NCBI RefSeq assembly: GCF_010093815.1
Contig: NW_022985560.1
Coordinates: forward strand, 431,501-495,500
Length of the DNA: 64,000 nucleotides
Source of the DNA: Pseudovirgaria hyperparasitica
Lineage: Eukaryota > Ascomycota > Dothideomycetes > Acrospermales > Acrospermaceae
Direction of reading: 5' to 3'
Positions within the stretch are counted from its first letter, which is position 1. Every line of letters starts with the position of its first letter. A program made the position numbers and the translations under genes. Shown here piece by piece: positions 11,660 through 22,905 of this stretch. The notes below the pieces were generated by a model. That model made no database searches and was not told where the DNA came from. It saw only the letters and a list, made by a program, of their open reading frames with translations.

Positions 11660-13843
11660 ATGAGAATTCTCTTCCTCTGTACAGCTCACAACTCGCTCTC
11701 GCAGCGTCTTTACCTTGCCTTGTCACCGTCTCATGATGTTACCATCGAACTTGCCATATCCGAAGATGTCATGATCACTGCTGCTGAGCTTGCTCGACCT
11801 GATGTCGTCATTTGTCCTTTCCTCACAGCGCGAGTACCGAAAGTCATCTATGACAATTACACTACGCTCATTGTGCATCCGGGGCCTCCTGGAGATGTTG
11901 GACCCAGTGCATTGGATTGGGTTCTGTTGGGCGACGATGGTAGCATCGAAAACGCGACAGAGCTACTCAAAATACTCGATAATAGCCCACCTCGGCCGGG
12001 ACGCACACATTGGGGTGTCACGGTGTTGCAAGCTATCGAAGAGTTTGACGCTGGTCCTGTGTGGGCCTTCGAGCAATTTCCTCTTGACATCGATGAACGA
12101 GGCCTCACTAAGTCTAGCTTATACCGAGGACCAGTTTCTAGGGCGGCGATCTCCTCTGTTTTGGTGGCTGTTTCACGGATCCAGGAGACAGCACGAGTCT
12201 CAGCCGAAGGCCGTCCCTGTGTCTTTCACAAAGCTTCCCCAGATTTCAGGCATTTGTCAATCGAGAACCGTCTACCGTTTCAGGGTGGGAGGTTGTTCCA
12301 CAGGCCACTGCTGAAGGCAGCACAGCGTAACTTCGATGTAACCAGGCACACAGCACAACAAATCTCACGACGTATCAGATGTGGCGACTCACAGCCTGGT
12401 GCTCTCAGTAACCTGTTCGGTCTTGGCTTGTACCTATACGGCGGTCTTGTCGATGAGACACCAGGTGGACCCAATTCAGGAGTTATGCCTGCCGCCTCAC
12501 CTGGTACTATAGTTGGCATTCGCAACGACGCTCTATGCATCACTACATGCGATGGGAAGGGCGTGTGGATCTCACATATTCGCAGGGTCAAGAAGTCATC
12601 TGATGTTGCCCTTTGGCCCAAAATTCCAGCAGTGTCTGGGCTCCTCGAGCTCGGACTCCTTGACATCTATGAGATCGAAAATTTATACTGGTCCGCACCG
12701 CCTGACTGGTCTAGATCGCCATTTGCTACGATGCAGGATGTCTGGGTAGAATTATCGACGTATAATGACTCGTGCTTGGTAGCATATCTGCACTGGGAGT
12801 TCTATAACGGAGCTATGTCGTCATCTCAGTGTTCGCGTCTCGTCGAAGCTATGGACTACATTCTGAGCACTTCTACACCAAAGAGGCCAATCCATGCTGT
12901 CGTGCTCATGGGTGGATCCTATTTCAGCAATGGTATAGATTTAAATGTCATAGAGGCTAGCCAAAGTCCTGCTGAGGAAAGCTGGATTAACATCAATCGT
13001 ATCGACGATGTTGTCCAGTACCTGCTACTGGAGTTCCCTCGACGGAATGTCTTGACCATCGGGGCTCTGCGAGGTAACGCCGCCGCCGGTGGTGTCGCCT
13101 TAGCTGCAGCTTGCGACGTGGTTATTGCCGGCTCCGAGATCGTGTTGAGCCCAGCATATCGAGGCGTTGGGCTGTATGGCTCAGAATACCATACGATTTC
13201 GTACCCAGGGCGCTGTGGCGCACACAAAGCTAAAGAGATTCTGCAGTCTATGACTCCAATGAGCCCATTTGAAGCGCGTTGTGTTGGTCTTGTGGATCAT
13301 GTTCTGATTGGCAGTGGCTTTGTCTTGGACGAGAAGATACGTACTCACGTACCATTCCTCTTGAAGTCTGTTTTGTCTGGACATGGGTTTTGGAAGTCTA
13401 CGCAAGATCTCAGTGCAATGGCTCTTTCCAAAGCACGCACACTAGAGCTTTGCGAAATGTCCAAGGATTTCTTCAGCGCCCGATCCGTGCGTTACCATAG
13501 CCGCAGATTCAACTTCGTCAGGAAGGTGAAGAATCACCACACACCGCTTCGCTTTGCACGACATCGCCGCTTAAACAGCAGATGTCTCGACGAGGAGGAA
13601 AAGGACTCGTTCGACGATGTTCGGTACTATCAACGTCAAACCGAGTATGACTTGGTGACCAGGCTCGAGGCTGAATTGCAAAACCGGGAAGTGGATTCAA
13701 GCCAGAGCAAGGTAGAAATCTTGAAGAAGGCTGCCGAGCCACTCTTCTCATGCTACTACAAAGCGGTTGATGAAGTTTTCACTCCGCCACGATCGCCTTC
13801 AGCATCACACGAGGAGACGGCGAAGAATGAGGTGCCCATTTGA
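11660..13843 (+). CDS. HypX/HoxX-like formyltransferase-enoyl-CoA hydratase fusion
   Basis: One uninterrupted 727-aa frame. Residues 1-200 form a formyltransferase domain with HPGPPGDVGP at 73-82 (catalytic His73) and WGVTVLQAIEEFDAGPVWA, whose Asp130 fits the catalytic Asp. A linker leads to an enoyl-CoA hydratase/isomerase domain near 360-560: SNGIDLN at 423-429, RGNAAAGGVAL for the oxyanion hole, and LYGSEY at 505-510, which is diagnostic of HypX. The YHSRRFNFVRK...ARHR tail is also HypX-like. The last 90 residues are an extra charged tail. Bacterial HypX makes CO from N10-formyl-THF via formyl-CoA for the NiFe-hydrogenase cofactor; fungi lack that enzyme, so the product's use here is unknown. 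An in-frame ATG at 11590, joined by a possible 40-bp intron, would add 10 aa but touches the TATA box. Confidence 0.88.
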   Translation: MRILFLCTAHNSLSQRLYLALSPSHDVTIELAISEDVMITAAELARPDVVICPFLTARVPKVIYDNYTTLIVHPGPPGDVGPSALDWVLLGDDGSIENATELLKILDNSPPRPGRTHWGVTVLQAIEEFDAGPVWAFEQFPLDIDERGLTKSSLYRGPVSRAAISSVLVAVSRIQETARVSAEGRPCVFHKASPDFRHLSIENRLPFQGGRLFHRPLLKAAQRNFDVTRHTAQQISRRIRCGDSQPGALSNLFGLGLYLYGGLVDETPGGPNSGVMPAASPGTIVGIRNDALCITTCDGKGVWISHIRRVKKSSDVALWPKIPAVSGLLELGLLDIYEIENLYWSAPPDWSRSPFATMQDVWVELSTYNDSCLVAYLHWEFYNGAMSSSQCSRLVEAMDYILSTSTPKRPIHAVVLMGGSYFSNGIDLNVIEASQSPAEESWININRIDDVVQYLLLEFPRRNVLTIGALRGNAAAGGVALAAACDVVIAGSEIVLSPAYRGVGLYGSEYHTISYPGRCGAHKAKEILQSMTPMSPFEARCVGLVDHVLIGSGFVLDEKIRTHVPFLLKSVLSGHGFWKSTQDLSAMALSKARTLELCEMSKDFFSARSVRYHSRRFNFVRKVKNHHTPLRFARHRRLNSRCLDEEEKDSFDDVRYYQRQTEYDLVTRLEAELQNREVDSSQSKVEILKKAAEPLFSCYYKAVDEVFTPPRSPSASHEETAKNEVPI

Positions 13844-14525
13844 GGACCGACTTCGCTGAAGCAGCATTTCTTTCCTGATTAATCGGCTCAGTGGTTAGAT
13901 TCGGCATCCAAATTTGTCATTATGGAGTCCCTTTGGCGCTTTAGTCGATGGGAGAAGGGCTGTGGAGTCGTTTCAGAAATGTTGAGACCTGAGATGAACC
14001 GTGGAGGTTGGCATTTTTGTTCGCAGGCGTTTCACAACGGTTCATGGATTACGTCACGCACTTTACCTCATCTACGCATTTTCTACTTCGGCAAGCACAA
14101 AACGCCTTTGTTTTACTCTAACATGTTCTTCGCCGGGATATAGATGACATGTCTCCAATCATGTGACTGGGGGTGGGTCAATTATCTGCATTTCACCAGA
14201 CGATCTCCAAGTCACAACTGCTCATAGTGTGCGACATCATGTGATATATTTAGTTGCCATAATAGTACAAAAATGATTGCCCTAAAGCGAAATCAAGGAA
14301 CCTGCTAGTTTACCAAATACAATTTAATCATATCGTGAACATATTTGCTCAATAAAGCCATAAGACCAGACTCGATACACCGGTGGCTTTTGAGCTATCC
14401 GTTCTGACCGTCACATCTTTGATTCCAAATGTGCAAGCGCAACATCCTTTTTGTTGTGCAAATTCACCAAGACGGTATGTTCTAAGCAATAGCGTTAGTT
14501 CATTTGTATCAAGGATCACCTGCAC
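13844..14525. other. Intergenic, no gene seen
   Basis: This follows the HypX-like stop and precedes the end of a minus-strand small ORF. A 73-codon plus-strand frame near 13922 has no support. The region presumably holds two 3' UTRs. Confidence 0.45.
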
Positions 14526-15011
14526 CTAGCTACACACACCTCTCCCAGTCTTGGTGCTCTTCATTTTAAGGGCATATGTTGCCACTTTCTTCACTTTTCT
14601 ACAATGCTCTGGCTGAAGCTCGTTTGATAATGGACTACCTGTGGATGACCTATTCGGTCGGTCCCATTCTCGTCCGCACCAGTCCTTGCTCAGTTCCATT
14701 GCTGGTATCGACTCGGGTCTAGTTTTCGTTACTCTGGACACGCTCGTAGTATTGTAATCGGAATCCTCAACATGGACGTCATCGTCCGCGTACTGAGATA
14801 CTGGAGAACCGGGCGAACTGTCAGTGCTGTCGGCCGACTCATCGGCGACAAGCTCAGGCGTAGAGTCACAAGCTGAAAATGGACTGAATCTTGAGTTTCG
14901 TGTGGCCTTTTGCTCGGTCGACGTTGTTGCGTAATATGATGTGTTTTGACGCCAACTGACCTCATCTGAGGAGCTCCAAGGGAGTGACATATTTGATTGT
15001 AAGGTAGCCAT
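14526..15011 (-). CDS. Small Ser/Asp-rich hypothetical protein
   Basis: A single frame of 161 aa opens with MATLQSNMSLPW. The ATG has a favourable context (GCCATGG). The translation is Ser/Thr/Asp-rich in the middle (ADESADSTDSSPGSP, then an acidic DDDVHVEDSD patch) and Lys-rich towards the end. It looks disordered, with no signal peptide, membrane segment or known domain. TATATA lies about 110 bp upstream on this strand. A longer overlapping frame on the same strand (15169..14729) is richer in His/Cys and less protein-like. I do not recognise it. It could be a lineage-specific gene or a chance frame. Confidence 0.4.
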   Translation of the reverse strand: MATLQSNMSLPWSSSDEVSWRQNTSYYATTSTEQKATRNSRFSPFSACDSTPELVADESADSTDSSPGSPVSQYADDDVHVEDSDYNTTSVSRVTKTRPESIPAMELSKDWCGREWDRPNRSSTGSPLSNELQPEHCRKVKKVATYALKMKSTKTGRGVCS

Positions 15012-15792
15012 GGCGTTTCGCGATGGATTTTGTCGGGAGGGGGCAAGACGTGATCAGTAGACTGGAAGATTCGAAGGCAAGCTTCAAGGTCGACGTAACA
15101 CATATATGAGGCCCGGCAGGTATATAAGTCTGTGTGGTTATTGTAGTTCATGCTGCTAAAGGCATCCAACTAGAACGGAGCAATCCTGTAGGCCACGAGT
15201 GAGGTACGATGAAACATAACACCTTACCTACCCGAATGAGCATAAGCCATGGGTCATATCATGCAGGAAGAGCACGATCCGTGCCACAGTTTAGTATGAT
15301 ACAGCCGAACTACCAGTCTCTGAAGTGTGTGTACCTACACCATGAATGCCGATCAAACCATGGATGCACGTTGTGATCGACTGCTCGCCACGAAGCATGG
15401 AATAGAATGATCGCCCAGGTTCGGTCCGCGGTTCCGCGGCGAATTATCTCTGCGATGGACGATTCTGGTTTCTTTTCTTACATTCCGCTGTGCTCGATGG
15501 ACGCACACAGAGTGCTGCCAATGAGCTCGTCGGAAGTTCTGTGCAAGTATAAGGCATGCATGATGTTGCCAAAGGACGTGACAAGATTTCCTTTCGAAGA
15601 CGATATTCTTGACTCACGTGATCTGCACAAATTGTACAATTTTGTGCCGAGGTTAGGATAATTTGCATAACATCATCGTCAACGAATTCCATGTATACCG
15701 TATACCTATATATGATATTAATAATTCTACCAGGAAGACACTATGGGTAACTTCCTGACTCCAACTCGACGCTTTCAATCAAACATCGCATC
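15012..15792. other. Intergenic between divergent genes
   Basis: This lies between a minus-strand small ORF and the plus-strand DUF1330-like gene. It probably contains both promoters. Short frames here have no support. Confidence 0.4.
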
Positions 15793-16602
15793 ATGCCTTT
15801 GTGCACGCTGTATCTTGTTGAGCTTCAAGCATCATCTTCAATCAGATCCTTTGTCTCGTCACTAGAACAGAAACCGTTTCTAATTGCACGACCACTTCGA
15901 TGGATCATTCGTCCTCACACTCAAACGGCTTCGCGTGACATCTTACTATCTCATGCATGGTCCGTTCTTGTCGTGATACCTGGCTCAGCGTCCAGTCTCT
16001 CACAGGCGTCCAGTCAACACACAAAGACCTCATGGCACATCGTTGCTGGTATTCCGAGCGCTGTACTTAAATCGTTTGAGAGGGACAACTCTTCGCTCCT
16101 GAAACCAAATAAAGAAGATATTGCCCAACTTACGGGCTCACTTGACAAGCCAAAGATGGCGTCTGACTCTCAGAATTTGGAGCTGAGCGACGACGTCCTC
16201 AAATGGATGAAAGAATACAGCAATGGGAAGCCAAGCGGAGGGGGTGCTGTCTCAATGCTAAATCTACTTGCCTTCAACCCCGGCAAAGACATGCTTGAAT
16301 CGTATAGGCAGTATGGTCAGGCATTCGCGAAAAGTGCGGGCAGCAGGCGTGGCGGAAAAGCCAAGATCGTCGGAACTGTTGTTGCTGATGAAGGAGCTGT
16401 CAAAGATTGGGATGAGGTTGCTATAGCACACTACCCCTCTGCATGGCATTTCGCGGATATGGCAGCCAGTGAAGACTATCAGGAGGCGAATCATCGCTAC
16501 AGACTCCCTGCTTTGAGGGATACATGCATCCTCGCAACGACAGAGATCAGACTGGAGGAAGAAGGGATTGGTTTGAGTAAAGACGCAAGCGCAAAGCTCT
16601 AG
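15793..16602 (+). CDS. DUF1330-like protein with fungal N-terminal region
   Basis: An intronless frame of 269 aa with a true ATG. The C-terminal half (about 125-255) has the pattern of dimeric alpha/beta-barrel DUF1330/EthD-type proteins: GGAVSMLNLLAFNPGKDMLESYRQYGQ..., a KIVGTVV strand, then DEVAIAHYPSAWHFADMAAS with the later DTCILATTEIRL strand. The N-terminal 120 residues (CTLYLVELQA..., RWIIRPH, WSVLVVIPG) look like an extra strand-rich domain common to fungal versions. No catalytic residues can be named. The family's function is mostly unknown. No targeting signal is obvious. Confidence 0.7.
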   Translation: MPLCTLYLVELQASSSIRSFVSSLEQKPFLIARPLRWIIRPHTQTASRDILLSHAWSVLVVIPGSASSLSQASSQHTKTSWHIVAGIPSAVLKSFERDNSSLLKPNKEDIAQLTGSLDKPKMASDSQNLELSDDVLKWMKEYSNGKPSGGGAVSMLNLLAFNPGKDMLESYRQYGQAFAKSAGSRRGGKAKIVGTVVADEGAVKDWDEVAIAHYPSAWHFADMAASEDYQEANHRYRLPALRDTCILATTEIRLEEEGIGLSKDASAKL

Positions 16603-17364
16603 AGGGATAGTAAATCACGTTATTCACTGTATCTGATGCCGTCTATAAGCGCTAAATTGCGCTCGTAGGCTTTAGCTACATATACATAAGCTGATTGCAT
16701 TAAATGAACGAATTCAGATAGAGTTCTTAAGTTTCTCCTAACTCCATCAATTCGAGCGTCGATGCAGTCTCTATAGATGATTCATTTCATGCATAGCAAT
16801 TTTCTGCGTCGTATCCAGGATCTATGTCAAATGATCTCTGGAGTCAGCTCAGCTCCACTAACGGGTGCAGATCACTGATCTTGAGCATGTACTTGAGCGT
16901 AACCTCTTCGTGGCCGCTATGCCACCTGCTTAATGCTCCTTCCACAAGGAATTGAGTTCCCACACACAACAAATATAACAAACACTCCTACGATTGAGAT
17001 ACGAATCACAGCTGCAGCACTGGATTCCTACAACTTCTCTATGCAGTGCACTACTCACACCGAAATGGCACATCTCCACAATGAAGATACCGAACTGAGC
17101 CCTGAGTCTTGTTTCAGAAGCTCAGAGGAGTAACAAATTAGATATGCATATTGCTGAGACTCTTGTTTTGCCCGAGTATGATTTATACAGATAGGGTTAA
17201 GATGTTCAGCTCAAGATCGCCATGAGAAAGGAGAGTCATCATAATGTCGCCCTAAATCGGACCACGCCATGATGATCAGAGCAAAACGACAATCCTCTGC
17301 TGCTCGATATACACTGCACCTAACTCACATACACACACCAGCTTGCAGCTCCTACCCAAACCCT
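16603..17364. other. Convergent intergenic region
   Basis: The genes on either side end here. I see only AT-rich 3' flanks and short chance frames. Confidence 0.5.
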
Positions 17365-18329
17365 CTAGACCGCCAACGTAACCTTCAACAAATCCCTTTC
17401 CACAATCTCCCCGCTCCTCGCCTCCAACTCATCCATATCCCACGTAACATTCACATACCTTCCACCCACCCACGCCCTCTTCTCACTCGTCACCCAAACC
17501 AACGTATGTGCCGCAATCTCCTCACTATCCACAAACACCCTCTCCAACACACCCCCACTCACACCCTCCTTCCCACCCACAATATCCGTCGGCACATTCC
17601 CCGGATGAATACAAAACGTCGTGAGCCCCTTCCCGCCATACTCAGCATCGATATGCATGCACAACTTCGCCAACGCCGCCTTCCCCGTCTGATACGCCGA
17701 CAGTGTCGGACTGGCACACCACGCACCCACAGACGACACAAACGCCAGATATGCGCGCGGCGACGCCAGTAGCAGCGGTACAAATGCACGCGCCACGAGC
17801 ATGGGCGCCAGCACGTGCAGGCGCATCTCATCCCACCAGGTGTCCGGGTCGCTGTCCGCGAGCAGGCTGCGGTTAAGGATGGCGCCGGCGGAGTGCACAA
17901 CAATATCGATGCGGCCAAATTGTGAGGTGATGGCGTGGGCGGCGGCGTCGACGCTGGTACGCGAGGTGACGTCGACGGTTAAGGGAAGGAATTGCGGTGC
18001 TGGGTGGCCGGCCGATGTTGCTGCGGAGGCGATGAGGGGTGCGAGGTGGGAGAGCGAGGAGCGAGCGCCGGCGGCAATGTAGGATGCGCCTGCGGATGCG
18101 TAGGAGAGGGCCATGGAGCGGCCGAGGCCTTTGGATGCGCCGATTATGAAGACGGCGAGGCCGTTGTAGTTGAAGTTTGAGGGGGAGATGGCCGGGTAGG
18201 TGTCGCTGTGGATGGTTTGTGTTGTGGTGTAGTCCCCTGAAAGTCAGTAAGCGGGAACTGGAGGTTTTGAATAGGGGCATTAATACCTGGTCCTTCAAGA
18301 GGGTTGGGAGTTCCTTTTGGTGGTGGCAT
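17365..18329 (-). CDS. Short-chain dehydrogenase/reductase (SDR)
   Basis: Two exons on the minus strand, 18329..18287 and 18236..17365, encode 304 aa. The intron (GTATTA...TTTCAG) joins NPLEGPG to DYTTTQTIH in frame. The Rossmann motif GASKGLG is at 47-53. An HSAG sequence at 129-132 replaces the usual NNAG. The catalytic set is Ser182/183 (FVSSVGAW), Tyr196 and Lys200 in YQTGK. HPGNVPTDI follows, as in classical SDRs. It should be an NAD(P)-dependent oxidoreductase; the substrate cannot be read from sequence. It lies 509 bp downstream of, and on the same strand as, the acyl-CoA dehydrogenase gene's 3' end is at 18839, so the two are tandem but not clearly linked. Confidence 0.87.
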
Positions 18330-18838
18330 GTCTGGCGTTTATTGCTATGCGTGATGGGTGAAAGATGCGATGCTCGTGAAGCCTTTACTTAATTCTATAC
18401 AGAGCTTCTTGATTTTTATTGTCTGAAGGTCTATGCCAAGTGAAAAGTCCGGCTGTCCTTATAGCTTCGTGAAGTTTGCATGAATAAGGTCCCTATACTT
18501 TGACATAGTTATTGATAGCGGTGATAGGGATTAGGAGAGTGTAACGCCGCTCTAGGAAGCGAAGCATTTTTAGTGTACATAGTCGTATGTGGCTACCGAC
18601 TGAACTTTACCGGAGGCATACAGGGTCTGGAAACAAGCTCTCTTCGGCTGTAGTCTCACATAAGCAAGTCTAGATGGGCATCGTCGATCGGCGTTGGTAG
18701 AATCGTGGGCAAGTATGATGAGATGACGACAGATTCAACCCATTTTTGACACATTGATTACAGGGGATTTCCAAACGCTGTTCTACGAAATGTCAACATA
18801 TACACAGCAAGTCGAGTTTTATTTACGTTTCAATATAT
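18330..18838. other. Intergenic, tandem minus-strand genes
   Basis: This holds the promoter of the SDR gene and the 3' end of the acyl-CoA dehydrogenase gene. No ORF here is supported. Confidence 0.45.
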
Positions 18839-20356
18839 TTACAGTTTGGACTTGCCACCGGAGACGCGGTTAAGCTGCAAAACGTCCTTCTTCTCAAGAC
18901 CATACTGCTTTAGGAGTTCGTCACTCTTGGCCGCCTGAGCTTCGATTCTCGATTTGTGCGCTTTGCCCTTCTTGTTCTCGTTGCGGCCAAGCTGGAGTAG
19001 ATGCACCTCATCAGGCCCGTCAACAATACGCATCGTACGGCCAATAGAGTACATGTTGGCCAATGGTGTATCTTGGCATACACCAGCAGCACCGTAAGCC
19101 TGCATCGCCCAGTCGATGGTCTTCAGTAAAGTCTCTGGCACTTGGACCTTGACTTCGGCGATTTCCTTGAGCGCGCCCTTGGCATTGGTCTCATCGATCT
19201 TGATCGCTGCGTTTAGCACAGCAAGACGTGCGGCATCAATGTCAATGCGGGAACGAGCAACACGGTCGAGCATCACACCGTGCTCAGACAGAAGCTTGCC
19301 GAAGGGCTTCTTCCTCTCGTCGCTCATGCGGGCGAGCATCCACTCGAGTGCCTTTTCCGCGGCGCCAACGCTGCGCATAGCGTGATGGATACGACCAGGT
19401 CCAAGACGTCCTTGGATAATCTCGAAGCCACGGCCGGGACCCATCACCATGTTGCTCACAGGTACGCGAACATTGTTGAAGACGATGTGACCGTGGCCGT
19501 GAGGAGCATCGTCAAAGCCCATGACAGAAAGCATACGCTTGATTGTGATACCGGGTGTGTCTGCGGGAACAAGGATGACGGATTGCTGTTTGTATGGCTT
19601 GGGGTTGTTTGGGTCTGACTTGCCCATGACGATATAGATCTGGCACCGAATATCACCAGCACCACTACTCCACCATTTCTTGTGCATAATTAGCTTTGAT
19701 CTCACAAGGATAAGTAATGGAGAACTTACAGAGCCGTTCAATACCCACTCGTTGCCCTCCTGGCGCATACTCAAAGAAATGTTTGTCGCATCACTACTGG
19801 CAATATCGGGCTCTGTCATCAAGAATGCACTCCTGATTTTGCCATCTAGCAGTGGCTCAAGCCACTTCTTCTTTTGCTCGGCAGTTCCGTACTTTGCCAA
19901 AACCTCCATGTTACCAGTATCAGGAGCAGCGCAATTAGTCGCCTCGGGAGCTGTCCTACTTTTGCCGAGGTATTCCGCCATCAAACCATATTCCAGATTC
20001 GAGAAACCAGCTCCCTCACTGAAGTGTGCTTTGGGTAGGAACAAGTTCCACAGACCAAGTTTCTTCGCTTTAGCCTTAAGATCCTCTATGATCTGCGGAT
20101 GAGAAGTGAAGCGTTCCTTAACACCAACGCCAATCTGCTGGTGGTATACAGTATCGGCCGGAATACATTCTTCCTCGACAAACTTCTCGACCTGATAGCG
20201 ATGTCAGTACACGAGCGCACGAACAAGATTGATGCTCGAGCATACCAGATCCAATGTCTTCTTAGCCCGTTCACTGACAAATGGACGAGCAATGACAGGA
20301 ATACGTTCCGAGGCGGGGATGTAGCCCTTCTCGGAGTTGACCATCAGGGCAGACAT
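18839..20356 (-). CDS. Peroxisomal acyl-CoA dehydrogenase (ACAD10/11-like)
   Basis: Three exons on the minus strand, 20356..20246, 20191..19730 and 19678..18839, encode 470 aa. The joins restore TLDL-VEKFVEEE and LNGS-KWWSSGAGD, both standard ACAD motifs. Family features include TEPDIASSDATN in the FAD/acyl-CoA binding middle domain and GAAGVCQD near the end. RIVDGPDEVHL stands where others have the TSE motif, which fits the ACAD10/11 branch. The protein ends in SKL, a canonical PTS1 signal, so it should act in peroxisomes, probably in beta-oxidation of unusual acyl-CoAs. The second intron is 51 bp, stop-free, and ends in AAG with no CAG or TAG nearby. Confidence 0.92.
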
Positions 20357-20893
20357 GATTGATAGAACGGGGCCGAATATATGGTGGAGAGGTTGGTAGG
20401 AAAATAGAATGGTAAGACAATGGCGAGGTCTGGAGGCTTAGATGTCCAGGGCAGCAGTATTTTTTACAGAAGGGGAGCGGTTAACGGTTGTTTCATAGAG
20501 CTCCCACTCCCCGCAGACTCCAGAAGCTGGAGACCGACAGCCGAGGCTCACGCTAGAAATAGAACGTTGTAATTAGTGTATACATAATTACATAGGTATG
20601 CCTCGCTTGTCCGCATACGGTTAGTTACCACACGGGCCGCCACATAAGTCTAGTCTGGAATGGTCATTGGGCGGATCATCGATAATATGCTTCGTTGGAT
20701 ATGCGAGGCAGCTTGCGACCATTTGCGACTTTGTATCTACAGTATGCCCTCGGGAACGCCATGAATGCGACTCTGAATGCACTCTTCTTCGTTCCTTACC
20801 CATGAGCAGAATAGCTTCACTGTACCTGTACACTTCGAATAGTAATACGAACTCCTGTCGCTCTCGGACAGTGCATAAAACCAGGCCTCTACA
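20357..20893. other. Intergenic between tandem minus-strand genes
   Basis: It contains the acyl-CoA dehydrogenase promoter and the 3' flank of LSG1. Nothing else could be supported. Confidence 0.45.
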
Positions 20894-22905
20894 CTACTCG
20901 TCATAAGTGGCCCTCTTCTTCTGTAGAGCACGCTTGTTGCCTTTGAAGTGCTTCTTGCTGTTCAGCCTGAGATCAGCTGGATCCACGTCACGTTCCAATG
21001 CAATCATAGTCTTTTGTTTGCGACCTGTGAGCTGTTTCCCATTGGCCAAGTTCGATGGAACTGTGAAATGCCCGGCATTGCCTTGAGGCGCAAAGAACCT
21101 CTTGTCAATCCCCTTGGACTTCTCGCCCTGGACAGGAGGCAGTGGTTCTAGATCAGGACCATCAATCAACGAGGGATCTTCTGAGCCAGCCATCGAGCCA
21201 TCTGCGTGAATCGCATACGCTGCCCTTCTCTTTTGTGGCAGATGTTCTTCATCGTAGAGGTCGCGATTGAAATGTCGTCCATCGATGGGAGGGTCACTTG
21301 GAGGCGGATGGCAGTAAAGCAACTTCCCTTTGACATAGTCCTTGAGGATGTAACGCGCAGCTCTTGATTCATCGGGTTGACCCAAACCTTGAGTTGAGAA
21401 GCCCCTAGCAGTTGCATAAGCTCTTAACATTTCCTCTGCTGTGGGTACCCCAGTACCGCCTTCTTCCAGTGGCCTTGTTTGAATCTTCATACCATATATG
21501 GCTTCAAGGAATGTCTGAGGGATGCGATGTGCCACCAGTCCTGCTGGACCGGTAAACTCTCGCAGCTGATCGATTGGCAATACACCGCTACAGACAAGCT
21601 CGGCTTTTATAGTGGCAAAGTTTGGAAACACCAGACCCGGACAATCGCATAGTATAACCTCATCGCTAAGATGAATGGTCTGGAAATGCTTTGTCTTTCC
21701 AGGCGTCGCGGACACCGACACTTTCTTCGCACCGATAAGTGCGTTGATAGTAGACGATTTGCCCACATTCGGATATCCGACAAGCCCGATTGAAGTCTTT
21801 CGTATCTGCCCATCTGGTCCAGTGTCCACATCCGGTGCGTGTTTCAGGAATAGTGCTTCCAGGTCATCAGTTGTCAATATCCGTGTCGGATCATCGTCCA
21901 ATTCCGGGCTGTCCACAATATCTTCTTCACGCAGCAATTCCTTATCCTCGCCTGCTTCATATTCTACGTCTAATTTCTTGGTTTGTTCTGCGAGTTCGTC
22001 GGCGTCTGCTTCTTGTTGTTCACCATACCCTGAGTAGTCACTCTCGTTTCCCTCTTCCATCTCCCGGGCCTCATTCAACTCTTTCGCTAATTCTGCGGAA
22101 AAGAACTTGTAATTTATTCCGGCAGACTGAAAGTAGTTGGCCCAGGCTTGTCGCTGTTCTAGCGTCATCATATCGGCTTTGTTGACCAGAAGCAAGTTGT
22201 TCTTCTTGGGATCCACCTCCTTTACATAGTTTTCTAAATCTTCCGATCGGAACAGTAAAGGATTGCGAGCATCTACAATCTGTACCACTAGATCCGAACG
22301 TTCGATGACTCTCCATAGCTGACGCCACACTTCGAGATTCCGCTCGAATGGCGTCATAAGAAGGTCGTTATTCTCCTGTAGCTCTGCAAGACCTCTTCGC
22401 CAATCCATGAGGGATGCTTTTTCCATGGAGTCCAGCTCCTGTGGCGTGGTCTTCTCATCCCATGCCGGTCGCCTCGGCACAGTCAGGCGCTTCTTGTTCT
22501 CCTTGTGCTTTTTTATGGTGGCGTGTTCCTCTGTAGCTGATAACAGGTATGGGTTCTTCTGATCTTTGTGAATGATCTTAACGTTATTCATCTTTTGCGC
22601 CGTGAAATCTGTGCCGGCCAGATCCGCGGTGCTGAGAAATTCATCAAGGTCAGCTTGCTCGGTGACACTGCGCATTTTCACCCATGATGCCTCTTTCTTT
22701 GCAACGGAAACATACTAAACTTCTGATTAGTTGCCAGAAGGTCACAGTCATTAAGTACTCTTACAGTATCTCCGTTCTGATCTGTTCGTCGTATGCCTTC
22801 TTTGGGATTTCCTCTTCGCATATCCGATCCTTTGTTGTTCCCGAATCGGTCATTCATGAGGCTGTTTCCCAGCCCCACGGAGTTCTTGGACTTCGGAAGC
22901 ACCAT
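20894..22905 (-). CDS. LSG1: Large subunit GTPase LSG1 (60S ribosome export)
   Basis: Two exons on the minus strand, 22905..22765 and 22714..20894, encode 653 aa. The join gives NGDT-YVSVAKKEASW, and LSG1 orthologues have this N-terminus. The GTPase motifs are circularly permuted, as in the YlqF/LSG1 family: NKAD (G4) near 225-228, GYPNVGKSS (G1) near 360-368 and DCPGL (G3) near 404-408. An acidic insert lies between G4 and G1, and a basic C-tail ends in KKHFKGNKRALQKKR. LSG1 is a cytoplasmic GTPase that releases the export adaptor Nmd3 from pre-60S subunits. The start matches the conserved MVLPKSKNSVGLG. Confidence 0.97.

Noticed and set aside
14729-15169. Overlapping alternative frame to the small Ser-rich ORF
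   Set aside because: His/Cys/Arg-rich translation without structure; the 14526-15011 frame has better start context.
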